From a virus, in IMG/VR virus record IMGVR_UViG_3300036845_000721, positions 1 to 64,000 of that record: a stretch of DNA of 64,000 nucleotides; one strand, 5' to 3'. The notes beneath the pieces are model-generated. The model was not told the DNA's origin. It saw only the letters and a program-made list of their open reading frames with translations, and ran no database searches. The first letter of the stretch is position 1, and each line of letters begins with the position of its first letter. The position numbers were made by a program, and so were the translations under genes. Shown piece after piece: positions 9,538 through 17,584 of the stretch.

Positions 9538-9831
9538 GTGGGGCTGTTTCGCAGGAACGCCGCGCCCCCGGCGCCGTCCGGGCCGCCGCTGGGCGTGATC
9601 CTGCACTACCGCGGCCTGGCCATTCCGTGCGAGGTGCTGCGCGAGGAGGACCTGGACCGCCGCGGCCGGACCGCGTGGGCGGCATGGCCGATCGAGCCGG
9701 CGCCGCTGATGCCGGGCGAGGAACCTGAGCTCACCGCGACGATACTGCCGGACGGCTGCCTGCTGTTCTACGGCCCCCTGCTCCAGCGGGCGCCAGACAG
9801 TGACGAATGGTGGCTGCCCGACGTGTGGTAA
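9538..9831 (+). CDS. Conserved-looking small protein, function unknown
   Basis: 97 residues from GTG 9538. N-terminus GLFRRNAAPPAPSGPP, then a compact segment beginning GVILHYRGLAIPCEVLREED, with acidic and Trp-rich ending (DSDEWWLPDVW). It is the last gene before a strong terminator, so it closes the late structural/lysis transcript. No membrane segment or known motif. Confidence 0.7.
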   Translation: MGLFRRNAAPPAPSGPPLGVILHYRGLAIPCEVLREEDLDRRGRTAWAAWPIEPAPLMPGEEPELTATILPDGCLLFYGPLLQRAPDSDEWWLPDVW

Positions 9832-9866
9832 CCGGGACGGCTGTGACGTAACTCCTGTGACATGAC

Positions 9867-9908
9867 AGTAGCCCAGGGCCGCGATTGGTCCTGGGCTACT
9901 GCTTTTGC
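9867..9908 (+). terminator. Rho-independent terminator ending the late operon
   Basis: A perfect 11-bp stem AGTAGCCCAGG / CCTGGGCTACT (9867-9877 and 9890-9900) with a 12-nt loop is followed by GCTTTTGC. It lies 36 nt after the stop of the preceding gene and separates the endolysin group from the two secreted hydrolases. Confidence 0.85.
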
Positions 9909-10031
9909 ACCGAGAAGCCTGGAGCGGCCGTAGCCGTCCTGTTATCGTCGGTGAGGTTAGCGCCGAGCCCGGGAAACGGCCTGAGAATCCTTCCCCCGGG
10001 ACGGCGGCCGATCCTGAAGAAAAGCATACAG

Positions 10032-10862
10032 ATGAAAATGCGACATGCGCGACGGGCAATATTGTCCGTCCTCGGCGCGGTGGCACTGGTCTTCGCCTTC
10101 GCCTACCAGGCGGCAGCCCAGCCCCGGCCGGACGCCCTCCCGCCCGTCGTGGCCGCGGGGCTGCCGGCCGCCTACCAGCCGGCAGCCCTGCACCATGCCC
10201 CTTCCCAGCTCACCCGGCTCTACACCGTCCGTCACGGCGACACCCTGAGCAGGATCGCCGCCGCCCGGTGCGGGGTGGCAGCTGACTGGACCGGCATTTT
10301 CGCCGCCAGCCGCGCCGCGTACCGGACCGGGGCCGACCCGAACCTGATCTATCCCGGGCAGCTGCTGGTGCTGAGCTGCAGGCAGGCGACGATCCCGCGC
10401 CAGGCCAGGACCGTGACCAGGGCATACGTCACCGGACATCCGCGTTATGCCAGCTCAGGCCATATCGACGCCCGGGGCAGGATCTGGGGCGTCAGCTACG
10501 GCTACCCGAACTACTGCGGCGACGGCGACGGCGACGGCTGGGACGTGGCCTGCGGTACCAGGCATCCCGCCTCGCGCGGCGGCAGCGGGTACCGCGGATA
10601 CAGCCGGCCGGCCGGCGGCACCTATCACGGCTCGGGCTCGATGCAGCAGTGCATCATCGCGGCCGAGTCCGGCGGCAGCAGCCAGATAATGAACTCCACC
10701 GGGCACTACGGGCTCTACCAGTTCAGTGCCAGCACCTGGGCAGGCAGCGGCGGGAACCCGGCCGACTTCGGGCACGCCAGCGTGGCCGAGCAGAACCAGG
10801 TCTACTACAACGCGGTCGCGGCCCGGGGCTACCGCGACTGGGTGCCGTATGACCATTGTTAG
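10032..10862 (+). CDS. Secreted LysM plus Rpf-like transglycosylase
   Basis: 276 residues; the start at ATG 10032 exposes a Sec signal peptide (MKMRHARRAILSVLGAVALV, hydrophobic to AAAQP). A LysM peptidoglycan-binding module follows at about 60-115 (YTVRHGDTLSRIAAARCGV, ending PGQLLVLSC). Residues about 155-175 contain YCGDGDGDGWDVACG, like the calcium-binding loop of excalibur domains. The C-terminal 75 residues are a resuscitation-promoting-factor/transglycosylase fold with catalytic Glu212 in IIAAESGGSSQIMNSTGHYG and LYQFSASTW. It likely cleaves glycan strands outside the membrane. The 130-nt leader after the terminator shows no clear promoter hexamers. Confidence 0.85.
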   Translation: MKMRHARRAILSVLGAVALVFAFAYQAAAQPRPDALPPVVAAGLPAAYQPAALHHAPSQLTRLYTVRHGDTLSRIAAARCGVAADWTGIFAASRAAYRTGADPNLIYPGQLLVLSCRQATIPRQARTVTRAYVTGHPRYASSGHIDARGRIWGVSYGYPNYCGDGDGDGWDVACGTRHPASRGGSGYRGYSRPAGGTYHGSGSMQQCIIAAESGGSSQIMNSTGHYGLYQFSASTWAGSGGNPADFGHASVAEQNQVYYNAVAARGYRDWVPYDHC

Positions 10863-11460
10863 ACGGGCCGCAGCCACGGCGGCAGTACTCGCCTTCATCA
10901 CCGTCCTGGCGATCGCCGCGGCCCCCGCGCACGCTGCCACGTCAGCCCGCGGCGCTCCCGTCGCGGTCCAGAGCGCATACGGCGGGTCGCGGGCCGGGAA
11001 CGAGGCGCTGAACTGGGCCGAGCGGCACGCGGCCGGCCGCTGGTACTGCTTCGGCGGTACCGGGCCGTCGTGCTGGGACTGCTCCGGCCTGGTGATGACC
11101 GCGTTCCGGTACGGCGCCGGGATCGCCCTGCCCCGCACCACCTGGGCGATGCCCGGCAGCCCGCGGCTGCACCGGATCCCGCTGGCGGACGCGCGCCGCG
11201 GCGACATCCTGTTCTACGGGCCGGGGCACGTGGAGCTCGATACGGCCTGGCCGCACGCGTCGTTCGGCGCGCACGACGCGGGCAGCCTGATCGGCTGGAT
11301 CAGCTGGGGTCCGTGGTGGCACCCGACGGCCGCTTACCGAGTCTGGTTAGGAGTTGCGATCGTTTGCAGCCGGCACCCGGAGTTTTCCGCCCGTTTCACT
11401 CCAGACAGTCCGGAAAGGGTTACACTCCGGAATACGGTTGGCGAGCCAGTCGCGGGGTAG
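10849..11460 (+). CDS. Secreted NlpC/P60-family peptidase
   Basis: 203 residues from ATG 10849, overlapping the preceding gene by 14 nt. The N-terminus (TIVRRAAATAAVLAFITVLA to APAHA) is a Sec signal peptide. The NlpC/P60 core has catalytic Cys78 in CWDCSGLVMTAF and His127 in GPGHVELD, with RRGDILFYG between them. Such enzymes cut stem peptides (often D-gamma-Glu to diaminopimelate). It forms a two-gene unit with the Rpf-like enzyme, the same partnership as bacterial Rpf/Rip pairs. The last 40 residues after the P60 core are unlike it and may be disordered. Confidence 0.82.
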   Translation: MTIVRRAAATAAVLAFITVLAIAAAPAHAATSARGAPVAVQSAYGGSRAGNEALNWAERHAAGRWYCFGGTGPSCWDCSGLVMTAFRYGAGIALPRTTWAMPGSPRLHRIPLADARRGDILFYGPGHVELDTAWPHASFGAHDAGSLIGWISWGPWWHPTAAYRVWLGVAIVCSRHPEFSARFTPDSPERVTLRNTVGEPVAG

Positions 11461-11678
11461 CCGGCACCGGGAACGGACGCAGGCTCCCTGGCCCGGGCTC
11501 GGACCAGTCCGCGTGCACGCATGCTGACGGCATGACAGGGAGAGCGCGTCTTAGCGGAACGGTTACCCCGCGGCAGGGCGGCCCGCGCGCAGGCGGTGGA
11601 CCCATCACCACCTGTCAGCACGCGGGCCGCGCCAGCCGTCCAGGATCATGATCCTGCCATGGCCCGGGCGCGGGAACA
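11461..11678. other. Intergenic region between convergent operons
   Basis: No gene is supported on either strand. The main structure is the nested inverted repeat at 11580-11628. This is where the rightward hydrolase transcript and the long leftward transcript meet. Confidence 0.55.
11580..11628. terminator. Nested hairpin, possible bidirectional terminator
   Basis: Outer arms GGCCCGCG / CGCGGGCC (11580-11587, 11621-11628) enclose a second hairpin GGTGG-N8-CCACC (11595-11612). There is no T tract, which is common for GC-rich actinobacterial terminators, so function is inferred from position at a convergent junction. Confidence 0.4.
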
Positions 11679-12071
11679 TCACCCGGCCCGCGCGATGCGG
11701 GCGTCGCAGCCGTCGGTGTCCCGGCAGAGCCAGCCGCCCGGGTGATCCGGATCGGCCTGCGAGGCGACCGTCAGCAGCGGCAGATGGCGCTCCCCGCAGT
11801 ACCGGCAGCGGGCCGGGTCGGCGTTGTTGGCCTCCCGGACGGCAGCCATCAGGTCCGGCAGGTCTTCGGTCAGCAGCTGCCGGATGTTGGCGACCGCGGT
11901 CCGCAGCGGGAACTCCGGGCCGAGCACGTCCCGGCCGCCGAGCCGGATGACCAGCTCGCGCAGCCGGGCTTCCGGGTCGGCGACCTCGCCGCGCGGCACC
12001 TCGTCTGGCAGCAGCACCTGCAGTACCCGCTGGCGGCGGCCCTCGATCTTCTCCAGGTGAACGGTCTTCAC
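11679..12071 (-). CDS. Zinc-ribbon protein, function unknown
   Basis: 130 residues from GTG 12071, overlapping the upstream gene's stop. A helical N-terminal two-thirds is followed by CRYCGERHLPLL and then WLCRDTDGCDARIA, giving two cysteine pairs that could hold one zinc. Last gene of the leftward block, so its transcript ends in the 11.5-kb convergent region. DNA or RNA binding is possible but not shown. Confidence 0.75.
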   Translation of the reverse strand: MKTVHLEKIEGRRQRVLQVLLPDEVPRGEVADPEARLRELVIRLGGRDVLGPEFPLRTAVANIRQLLTEDLPDLMAAVREANNADPARCRYCGERHLPLLTVASQADPDHPGGWLCRDTDGCDARIARAG

Positions 12072-12316
12072 GCGGCGGCCCGCACGCAGGCCCGGCCCTC
12101 GGGAGTAAGACGGTAGCCGTACGGGGCACCGCCGAACAACCCGGACTCGGCCAGCTCGCGGCGGATCAGGGCACGCAGCGCCTGCAGGGCCAGCCCGTCG
12201 TTCTCGCAGCGGGCCGCGGCGAGGATGTCCGCCTGGATCGCCGGAGCCTCCTCGCTGAGCCTGCCCAGGGCCAGCAGTACCTGCAGCTGGTCCGGGCTCA
12301 GCGACCGGACGTTCAC
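12068..12316 (-). CDS. Small winged-helix-like protein
   Basis: 82 residues from GTG 12316, which overlaps the upstream TGA (GTGA). Pattern of three helices followed by YGYRLTPEGRACVRAAA, the typical final strand and helix of winged-helix DNA-binding domains. The neighbouring protein also ends a domain with WSLTPDGTAWYRAG, so the two may be related. Probable regulator; no target known. Confidence 0.7.
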   Translation of the reverse strand: MNVRSLSPDQLQVLLALGRLSEEAPAIQADILAAARCENDGLALQALRALIRRELAESGLFGGAPYGYRLTPEGRACVRAAA

Positions 12317-12708
12317 GGAGTGCCCTCCGCGGCAGGCTCCGCGGCGGGCTCCGCAGTGTTCCAGGGTGGCCCCTCGGCAGCCTCGGCCAGCCGGGCCAGC
12401 GGCTCGCCGGCGCCCGGGAACGCTATCCGGGCGACCGCGACCAGCGCCTGCAGGTCGTCGCGGCGGACCTCGGCCAGCCCGTCGCTGCCGCCGTCCGGGG
12501 TCTCGCCGAGCGCGTCCAGCGCGGCGATCACGGTCAGCGCGTCCTCGTACTTCGCCACGCTGGCCCGGAAGGTGCCGTCCGGGATCTCGCCCTTGTTCAG
12601 CATCTCGGCGTGCCGGGCGGCGGCTTCGAGGATCAGCGTCAGCGACCGCTTCGCCGCGGCTACCTGCCGGGCTCGGGCTTTCGTGACCGGGCTCTTTGGT
12701 GGTGTCAT
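12313..12708 (-). CDS. Helical protein, function unknown (short form with its own start signal)
   Basis: 131 residues from ATG 12708, preceded by GAACAGGAGACGAAACT, an excellent copy of the element found before most non-structural genes here. Lys/Arg-rich N-terminus (TPPKSPVTKARARQVAAAKR), then helices, and an Ala/Glu/Pro-rich tail with the repeat AEPAAEPAAEGTP. The same frame is open upstream into the preceding winged-helix coding region, so a longer fused form is also possible. Confidence 0.75.
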   Translation of the reverse strand: MTPPKSPVTKARARQVAAAKRSLTLILEAAARHAEMLNKGEIPDGTFRASVAKYEDALTVIAALDALGETPDGGSDGLAEVRRDDLQALVAVARIAFPGAGEPLARLAEAAEGPPWNTAEPAAEPAAEGTP

Positions 12709-13035
12709 AGTTTCGTCTCCTGTTCGATTTCCGGTTTTTGCTCCGCCGGTTATTTGATTTCCGGCCCTGTACCAGGCGGTACCGTCCGGAGTAAGGGACC
12801 AGTAAGCGCCGTTCGGCCCGTCCTCGCTGCGCGCCCGCCCGGCGTTCTGCAGCTCTTTCAGCAGGCCGAGCACCAGCGTCATCGGCGCCGCCTTGTCCGC
12901 CGGTCCCGGCAGCAGCAGCGGGCCGGCGGAAGCATTGACCAGGTACGCGGTCGCCCCCGGCTGTGCGCCCAGCAGGGCAGCGGCGACGACCCGCAGCTGC
13001 GCCGCCCGCAGCTCCCGGGCCGCCTGGGTGCTCAC
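12313..13035 (-). CDS. Winged-helix domain reading through into the downstream gene (240-residue long form)
   Basis: GTG 13035 overlaps the upstream TGA. Residues 1-92 form a winged-helix-like unit (TLVLGLLKELQNAGRARSED, then WSLTPDGTAWYRAG). After this, no stop occurs; the frame continues through what looks like an intergenic leader (12709-12760, including the start-associated element) and joins the downstream gene in frame. Either the two genes are fused and the downstream product is also made from an internal start, or a stop codon was lost recently. Confidence 0.6.
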   Translation of the reverse strand: MSTQAARELRAAQLRVVAAALLGAQPGATAYLVNASAGPLLLPGPADKAAPMTLVLGLLKELQNAGRARSEDGPNGAYWSLTPDGTAWYRAGNQITGGAKTGNRTGDETMTPPKSPVTKARARQVAAAKRSLTLILEAAARHAEMLNKGEIPDGTFRASVAKYEDALTVIAALDALGETPDGGSDGLAEVRRDDLQALVAVARIAFPGAGEPLARLAEAAEGPPWNTAEPAAEPAAEGTP

Positions 13036-13337
13036 GGCGCCGGCTTCCCGCCCGCGCGGGATTCCCGGATGACGGCCATGCACCGGTCCAGCAGCGGATG
13101 AAAGACCGTCCCGTCCGCGCGCAGCTGGGGGATCGCGCCGACGGTGACGTAGGCACTGAGAATCTGCTGCACCGCCGCGGGCTCGCCGCCCGCCGCGATC
13201 GCGATCACGGCCTGGCGGATGCTCCACCCGGCGTAGGAGTCGAAGTCGGCGCCCGTCCACCCGGCGGTCCGGAACTTCTCATCGAACAGCCGCCCGGCGG
13301 TCTCCCGGATCGCCGCCGCATCCTGGTCAGTGGTCAC
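13032..13337 (-). CDS. Small helical protein, function unknown
   Basis: 101 residues. GTG 13337 chosen because GGGACAGGAGACAGCTC precedes it and the start overlaps the upstream TGA. The sequence resembles a small alpha-helical bundle (AAIRETAGRLFDEKFRTAGW, then QAVIAIAAGGEPAAVQQIL, CMAVIRESRAGG). No known domain. Confidence 0.72.
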   Translation of the reverse strand: MTTDQDAAAIRETAGRLFDEKFRTAGWTGADFDSYAGWSIRQAVIAIAAGGEPAAVQQILSAYVTVGAIPQLRADGTVFHPLLDRCMAVIRESRAGGKPAP

Positions 13338-13567
13338 GAGCTGTCTCCTGTCCCGGGCTTCTGCGCGAGGAAGCCGTAGTCGTCGGCCACCGGGCGGCGC
13401 AGCTCCCAGCCCTCGGCGGCCAGCTGGCGGAGGGAGGCGGCGAACTCCTCGCTTTTCGCGGCGGCTTCCTCCAGCGTGACGGCGCCGTCGATCGTCCACT
13501 TGGCGCGGATGATGAGCTCGTCATCGTCACCGCCCGGGAACACCTGCGGGGCCTGGCCAGCGGTCAT
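13334..13567 (-). CDS. Small acidic protein, function unknown
   Basis: 77 residues from ATG 13567, ATGA overlap with the upstream gene, and GAACAGGAGACAGGAGACC just before it (two tandem start elements). It reads like a small alpha/beta domain (DELIIRAKWTIDGAVTLEEA, LRQLAAEGWELRRPVADDYG). The tail PGTGDSS is the translated start element of the next gene. Confidence 0.72.
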   Translation of the reverse strand: MTAGQAPQVFPGGDDDELIIRAKWTIDGAVTLEEAAAKSEEFAASLRQLAAEGWELRRPVADDYGFLAQKPGTGDSS

Positions 13568-13893
13568 GTCATGGTCTCCTGTCTCCTGTTCTCGTCTTCG
13601 GCCCGGAGCCGCTGCAGCCCGCGGGCCGTCCGCTCCCATTCCTCCATGTTGTGCCGCAGCGCGGTGCCCAGGTGCGGCCAGCAGTAGACCCCGTCGCTAG
13701 CGGGCAGGAAGGCGTCGCGCAGCGCGGTGAACTGCCACCTGGCCCGGTTCCGGCACCTGTATTTCGCCATCGTCTGCGAGCTGTCCAGGGCGGCCAGCGG
13801 CATGTGCCCCCAGCGGTAGGCGTCGCAGTCCTGGGTGCGCTCCAGCCGGGTCACCCACGGCAGCCGGGCCACCAGGTCGGTGATCGCGCTCAT
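13564..13893 (-). CDS. Small protein with Trp/His/Cys-rich core, function unknown
   Basis: 109 residues from ATG 13893. Features DCDAYRWGHMP, MAKYRCRNRARWQFTALRD and GVYCWPHLGTALRH; the spaced Cys and His residues may bind metal. The tail RRQETMT comes from translation of the next gene's start-associated element. No family recognised. Confidence 0.72.
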   Translation of the reverse strand: MSAITDLVARLPWVTRLERTQDCDAYRWGHMPLAALDSSQTMAKYRCRNRARWQFTALRDAFLPASDGVYCWPHLGTALRHNMEEWERTARGLQRLRAEDENRRQETMT

Positions 13894-14228
13894 TGCTGCA
13901 GCTCCTGCTCGATCTCGCGGATCATCCGGCGCTGGTTGTCCAGGATGATCTCCGGCGCGCCCAGGTCGGTCAGCCGCTGCAGCTGAGCCTGGCGGAGCGC
14001 CAGCCGGTGCTCCAGGCCCGGCTCGGTATCAGCCCACTGATTCCATTCAGTGATCTCCTCCGGCGTGTCCTGATGCTCCGCGCGGGGCCGGCCGCAGCAG
14101 CCGTCGGTGAAGTAGTGGTCCGGCGGCTCGCGGGTCCAGTCGTGGCAGTTTCCGCAGTAACCCTCATCGACGTCGCGGGGGTGGTGCGACGTGCTGCCGC
14201 AGCGCGGGCAGGTATACGACGCGCTCAC
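13890..14228 (-). CDS. Zinc-ribbon protein, function unknown
   Basis: 112 residues from GTG 14228 (overlaps the upstream TGA). CPRCGSTSHH and YCGNCHDWTREPPDH make a clear two-knuckle zinc ribbon, with a further CC pair at DGCCGRPRAEH, followed by a long C-terminal helix (HRLALRQAQLQRLTDLG to EIEQELQQ). May act as a nucleic-acid or protein adaptor. Confidence 0.75.
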   Translation of the reverse strand: MSASYTCPRCGSTSHHPRDVDEGYCGNCHDWTREPPDHYFTDGCCGRPRAEHQDTPEEITEWNQWADTEPGLEHRLALRQAQLQRLTDLGAPEIILDNQRRMIREIEQELQQ

Positions 14229-14836
14229 GGCCGCTGCCCCGCTTCCTGCTCCAGCAGCTCCCACAGCCGCCGTTCCGCCTCGGCCCGGTGGTTGTCCCGG
14301 ACGTGCCCGTCGCCTGCGCGCAGGTCGGCCAGGATGTCGTCGCCCTGCTCCATCCGGGCGCGGGCCAGCCGGTGCGCGCGGTCGGGCGGTGTCGTGATGA
14401 TCTCGTGCAGGTGCGGTCCGGGCCGGTCCAGGCAGTGGCAGACCTTCCCGTCCGGGGACCGCACGACGTACTGGGCCATGCCGGGCAGCGCGTGGTAATG
14501 CGTCATGCCGTACCGCTTGCCGTCCGGGCCGTGGCACCAGCGCGTCCCGTCGATGCCCCCGGTGACCAGCCCCTCATGATCACAGTGACTCCACCAGACC
14601 GGTTTCCCGCAGTCGGTGCAGTAGCCTTCCTGGTTCCCGCCCGGCTCGATCCGGACGGTTCCGTCGGCGGCGCGGATGATCCAGTCGCCGGTATCGGCGT
14701 GAAGCCTGCCACCAGGCGGGATTTTCGCGAACCCGCCGATCCGGCCGCTATTCCAGGCCGCGGCCCCGGCCCATTCCGCCAGCGACCGCGCCTGGTGGCT
14801 GTCGCCGAACCGGCGGGCCTCGAAGTTGACGCTCAT
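14225..14836 (-). CDS. Hypothetical protein with Cys/His-rich core
   Basis: 203 residues from ATG 14836; GATGAGGAGACC lies just upstream and itself overlaps the stop of the large gene before it. Central CTDCGKPVWWSHCDHEG suggests a zinc site; KRYGMTHYHALPGMAQYVV and HCLDRPGPHLHEIITTPPDR add several histidines. C-terminus is helical and charged. No known domain. Confidence 0.74.
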   Translation of the reverse strand: MSVNFEARRFGDSHQARSLAEWAGAAAWNSGRIGGFAKIPPGGRLHADTGDWIIRAADGTVRIEPGGNQEGYCTDCGKPVWWSHCDHEGLVTGGIDGTRWCHGPDGKRYGMTHYHALPGMAQYVVRSPDGKVCHCLDRPGPHLHEIITTPPDRAHRLARARMEQGDDILADLRAGDGHVRDNHRAEAERRLWELLEQEAGQRP

Positions 14837-14843
14837 GGTCTCC

Positions 14844-16928
14844 TCATCTCGCCAGCCGGAACACGGTACGTTTCTTCGCAGGCTGCTTGAGCGGTTTCCC
14901 GGGCGGTCCCTTCCAGAAGCCCGCGACGTAGCTGATGCGGACGGTCTGCCCGTTGGCCAGGCAGACCGCGCACACGTCGTGGTCGTCGTCGGGCAGCAGG
15001 CCGGGCTGCCGGGCCGGGACCGGCTTGTGCTTGCGCGGGCCGTTCTCGTCGTGGTCCTCGTAGGGGTCGATGTGCCGGTAGAACTCCGCTGTCCACCATC
15101 GCCAGGACCAGTCGACCGGCTGCGGGTGGTGCGGTACCGGGTCGCTGTCGTAGACGTACTCGCGCAGCGTGACGATCCGCACGTGGTCGTGCCGCAGCGC
15201 CCGGCGGGCGGCCTGGCGCGGGCCGCCGGGCAGGGTCACCCGGACCGGCCGGGACTTCGGCAGCGTTTCCCCCAGGGTTTTCCACAGGGTGTGCAGCAGG
15301 CTCATCAGCTCCCGGCCGTTGGTCCGGTACCGTTCGCCCAGGTTCACCCGGACGCCGAACGGGAGGATCACGATCTGCTGCGGGACCAGGTTCCCGACCT
15401 GGTTGGCCACCCTGACCGCGCGCTTCTCCTGGTTCTTCCACCGGCCGAACGCGACGTCGTCGGGGATCCGCAGCCACAGCACGATCCGGACCGCGTCGAC
15501 CGGGGTACTCAGGCTGCCGGCCGGGATGCCGAACACGCCGGAGGAGGTGTCGGCGAGGACCGTGATCCGCTCCCAGGACACGGCGCGGACCGGCAGCCAG
15601 TACCCGGCCGCGGTTTCCGACAGCCACGCCGCGTCCAGCCAGGCGAACCCGGCCGGGACGGGCAGCAGGCCCTCGTCCAGGATGACCAGCTCGTCCCGGC
15701 TCCGGTCCTGGTGCATCTTCCGGCACATCGCCGTGGTGACCTGGATGGTGTCGGCACTCTCCAGGCCCCGGCCGATCAGCCGGGCCATCCGGGTGCCCTC
15801 GGGGACGTCGGCGCCCTTGGTCAGGTTCAGCGGCCAGAACATGCTGGCGGTCTTATGGTCCTGGCTCAGGCTGTTGCGGATATGGAAGGCCAGGTAGTCG
15901 GCGAGGTCGTCGCCCGGGTTGAGGTAATGCTTCGCCAGCCACTCGTGCGCGGCCAGCACCCGGTCGGCCGCCCAGTCCTCCCGCAGCCTGATGGCCTCGG
16001 CCGCTTCCAGGCTGCGCGCGAGGGCGGAGGTGTCCGCGGTGCCAGGGATCAGCTTCGCGCCCCGCCGGTCGGCGGCCTCCATCCGGTCATGCCAGCCGCG
16101 GACAGTCGCCGGGCTGCCGACCAGGACCCGGCCCGAGTCGTTCTCGTCGTCCGGGTCCAGGTCCTCGATCACCAGGTCGGTGTCCGCGAGATCGGCTGCG
16201 TTCAGGTCGTCGGTGACGATCAGCTCCGGCCCGCCGGCCGGCGAGCTGGCCAGGGGCCGCCATACCTGGTCGGCCGGGTCGCCCGTGTAGCCGTCCGGCA
16301 GCGGGATTCCCGCGGGCCGGTACCCGGCAGGCCGATCGGGGGCGATGATGTCGCCGGGCTGCAGTCCGCCTGGCAGCCCCTCGCCGCCGTCGGTGCGGGT
16401 GCCCCCGGTGATGACCTTCGCCGGCATGGTGCCCCGGGCGGCACCCTTGACGACCGAGTACTCCTCGGCGGCGGTGCTCCCGCCGGTCCGCGCCGCGCGA
16501 GCGATCGCCTGCAGGTTAGCCGGATCGGCCAGCTCGTCCGGGGACAGGCCACGGCCCAGCTTCTCCGTCAGCCCCGGCTGCTCGCTTTCCAGGGCCTGGG
16601 CGAAACGGTCCGGTGACCCGATAAGACGGCCGGCCGCGCCGGGGCGCAGGAACGCGGCCGGGACCTCCGCCTGCATGCCGCGCTTCCCTGCTCGCCGGGA
16701 AGCGCGGGCAACGAATCCCTCCTGCATCTGCGCGAGCGGGCTGTCCTTGGGCAGCCGGGTGACCGCGCCCCGTCGGGCCGGCACCTGGCCGGGGTCGGGA
16801 ATCGGTGTGCCTGCAGACTCCTCCGCTGCCGCGGCGGCTTCCGGGTCCTGGGCGAGCTGCGCGGCGCGGCGGCCGACGTCCCCCTCGTTGCCGATGTTCT
16901 TGCGCGGCGGGCGCTTTTTCTTCGCCAC
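14844..16928 (-). CDS. Large hypothetical protein of an actinobacterial/actinophage type
   Basis: 694 residues, GTG start at 16928 with two start-like AGGAG elements upstream. N-terminus is basic (MAKKKRPPRKN) and disordered. The core contains many Trp and charged residues without a recognised enzyme motif. The C-terminal 150 residues (VRIVTLREYVYDSD, VDWSWRWWTAEFYRH, CAVCLANGQTVRISYVAGFW) resemble actinobacterial hypothetical proteins in which a WxxRW...HW segment and a short basic tail recur, often on phages and mobile elements. A CxxC pair lies near the end. It is the longest gene in this block; function unknown. Confidence 0.8.
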   Translation of the reverse strand: MAKKKRPPRKNIGNEGDVGRRAAQLAQDPEAAAAAEESAGTPIPDPGQVPARRGAVTRLPKDSPLAQMQEGFVARASRRAGKRGMQAEVPAAFLRPGAAGRLIGSPDRFAQALESEQPGLTEKLGRGLSPDELADPANLQAIARAARTGGSTAAEEYSVVKGAARGTMPAKVITGGTRTDGGEGLPGGLQPGDIIAPDRPAGYRPAGIPLPDGYTGDPADQVWRPLASSPAGGPELIVTDDLNAADLADTDLVIEDLDPDDENDSGRVLVGSPATVRGWHDRMEAADRRGAKLIPGTADTSALARSLEAAEAIRLREDWAADRVLAAHEWLAKHYLNPGDDLADYLAFHIRNSLSQDHKTASMFWPLNLTKGADVPEGTRMARLIGRGLESADTIQVTTAMCRKMHQDRSRDELVILDEGLLPVPAGFAWLDAAWLSETAAGYWLPVRAVSWERITVLADTSSGVFGIPAGSLSTPVDAVRIVLWLRIPDDVAFGRWKNQEKRAVRVANQVGNLVPQQIVILPFGVRVNLGERYRTNGRELMSLLHTLWKTLGETLPKSRPVRVTLPGGPRQAARRALRHDHVRIVTLREYVYDSDPVPHHPQPVDWSWRWWTAEFYRHIDPYEDHDENGPRKHKPVPARQPGLLPDDDHDVCAVCLANGQTVRISYVAGFWKGPPGKPLKQPAKKRTVFRLAR

Positions 16929-16994
16929 TGGTCTCGCCTCCTGTCTCCTGATCCTGGTCGTACTGTACGGCCGGGCTGCGACATTCCCCGCCGG

Positions 16995-17357
16995 TCAGCC
17001 GGACTCGGACTTCGCCAGCTTCGCGGCCAGCTTCATGAACTCCCCGGCGAAGGCGAACCGGGTCCAGATGTGCAGCGCCAGCTCGGGTGATGCGCTCAGC
17101 GTGCCGCCGAACTGGGTCCACAGCTCCAGGGCCAGCGCGGCGACCGCGTACAGTCCCGGACCCATGTGGAAGGTGCTAAAGGTGACGCGCTGCTCGCTGT
17201 GGTAGTCGATTTCCACCCGGGTCATCCCGGCGCCGGCGTAGTACAGCGTGCGGCGCGGTTCCCGGTTCAGGCCGTGGTCGCGTGCCCAGGTATCCCACTT
17301 CTCACGGGAGATGCCGATGGTGCCTTCCTCGAACTCGATGGTGATGGTGCTGCTCAT
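16995..17357 (-). CDS. Small conserved-looking protein, function unknown
   Basis: 120 residues from ATG 17357, ATGA overlap with the upstream gene and a GACAGGAGACAGGATC element. An N-terminal beta part (SSTITIEFEEGTIGISREKW) with Y/H residues, then helical (LYAVAALALELWTQFGG, FAFAGEFMKLAAKLAKSES). The leader to the next gene, 16929-16994, contains no gene. Confidence 0.74.
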   Translation of the reverse strand: MSSTITIEFEEGTIGISREKWDTWARDHGLNREPRRTLYYAGAGMTRVEIDYHSEQRVTFSTFHMGPGLYAVAALALELWTQFGGTLSASPELALHIWTRFAFAGEFMKLAAKLAKSESG

Positions 17358-17584
17358 GATCCTGTCTCCTGTCCTTGATTCCTGATCCACTCGCGAGCTG
17401 CGGCCAGCGTGCCGAACGGTGATGGCCCGGGGTCCTCGTCCCCTTCCAGGGTCTGCACGTTCCAGCCGAGCACGTTGCGGCTGCGGCCCTGGTAAATCGC
17501 CTTGACGCGCCTGCCCTCGATCAGCCAGTGACCGGGCTCGATGCACCTCTGCTCAAGCGGGACTACCGGCCCGTGCTCTCTCAT
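17354..17584 (-). CDS. Small protein, function unknown
   Basis: 76 residues from ATG 17584. HWLIEGRRVKAIYQGRSRN and a terminal AAAREWIRN helix give a compact alpha/beta pattern like small phage proteins of the DUF type. Tail NQGQETGS is the translated start element of the next gene. Coupled by 4-nt overlaps at both ends. Confidence 0.7.
   Translation of the reverse strand: MREHGPVVPLEQRCIEPGHWLIEGRRVKAIYQGRSRNVLGWNVQTLEGDEDPGPSPFGTLAAAREWIRNQGQETGS

Noticed and set aside
9901-10031. Possible riboswitch (c-di-AMP ydaO type or TPP) before the Rpf-like gene
   Set aside because: GGTTAGCGCCGAGCCCGGG and CTGAGA are present, and Rpf genes are often controlled by ydaO, but the conserved order of ydaO or TPP elements is not there.
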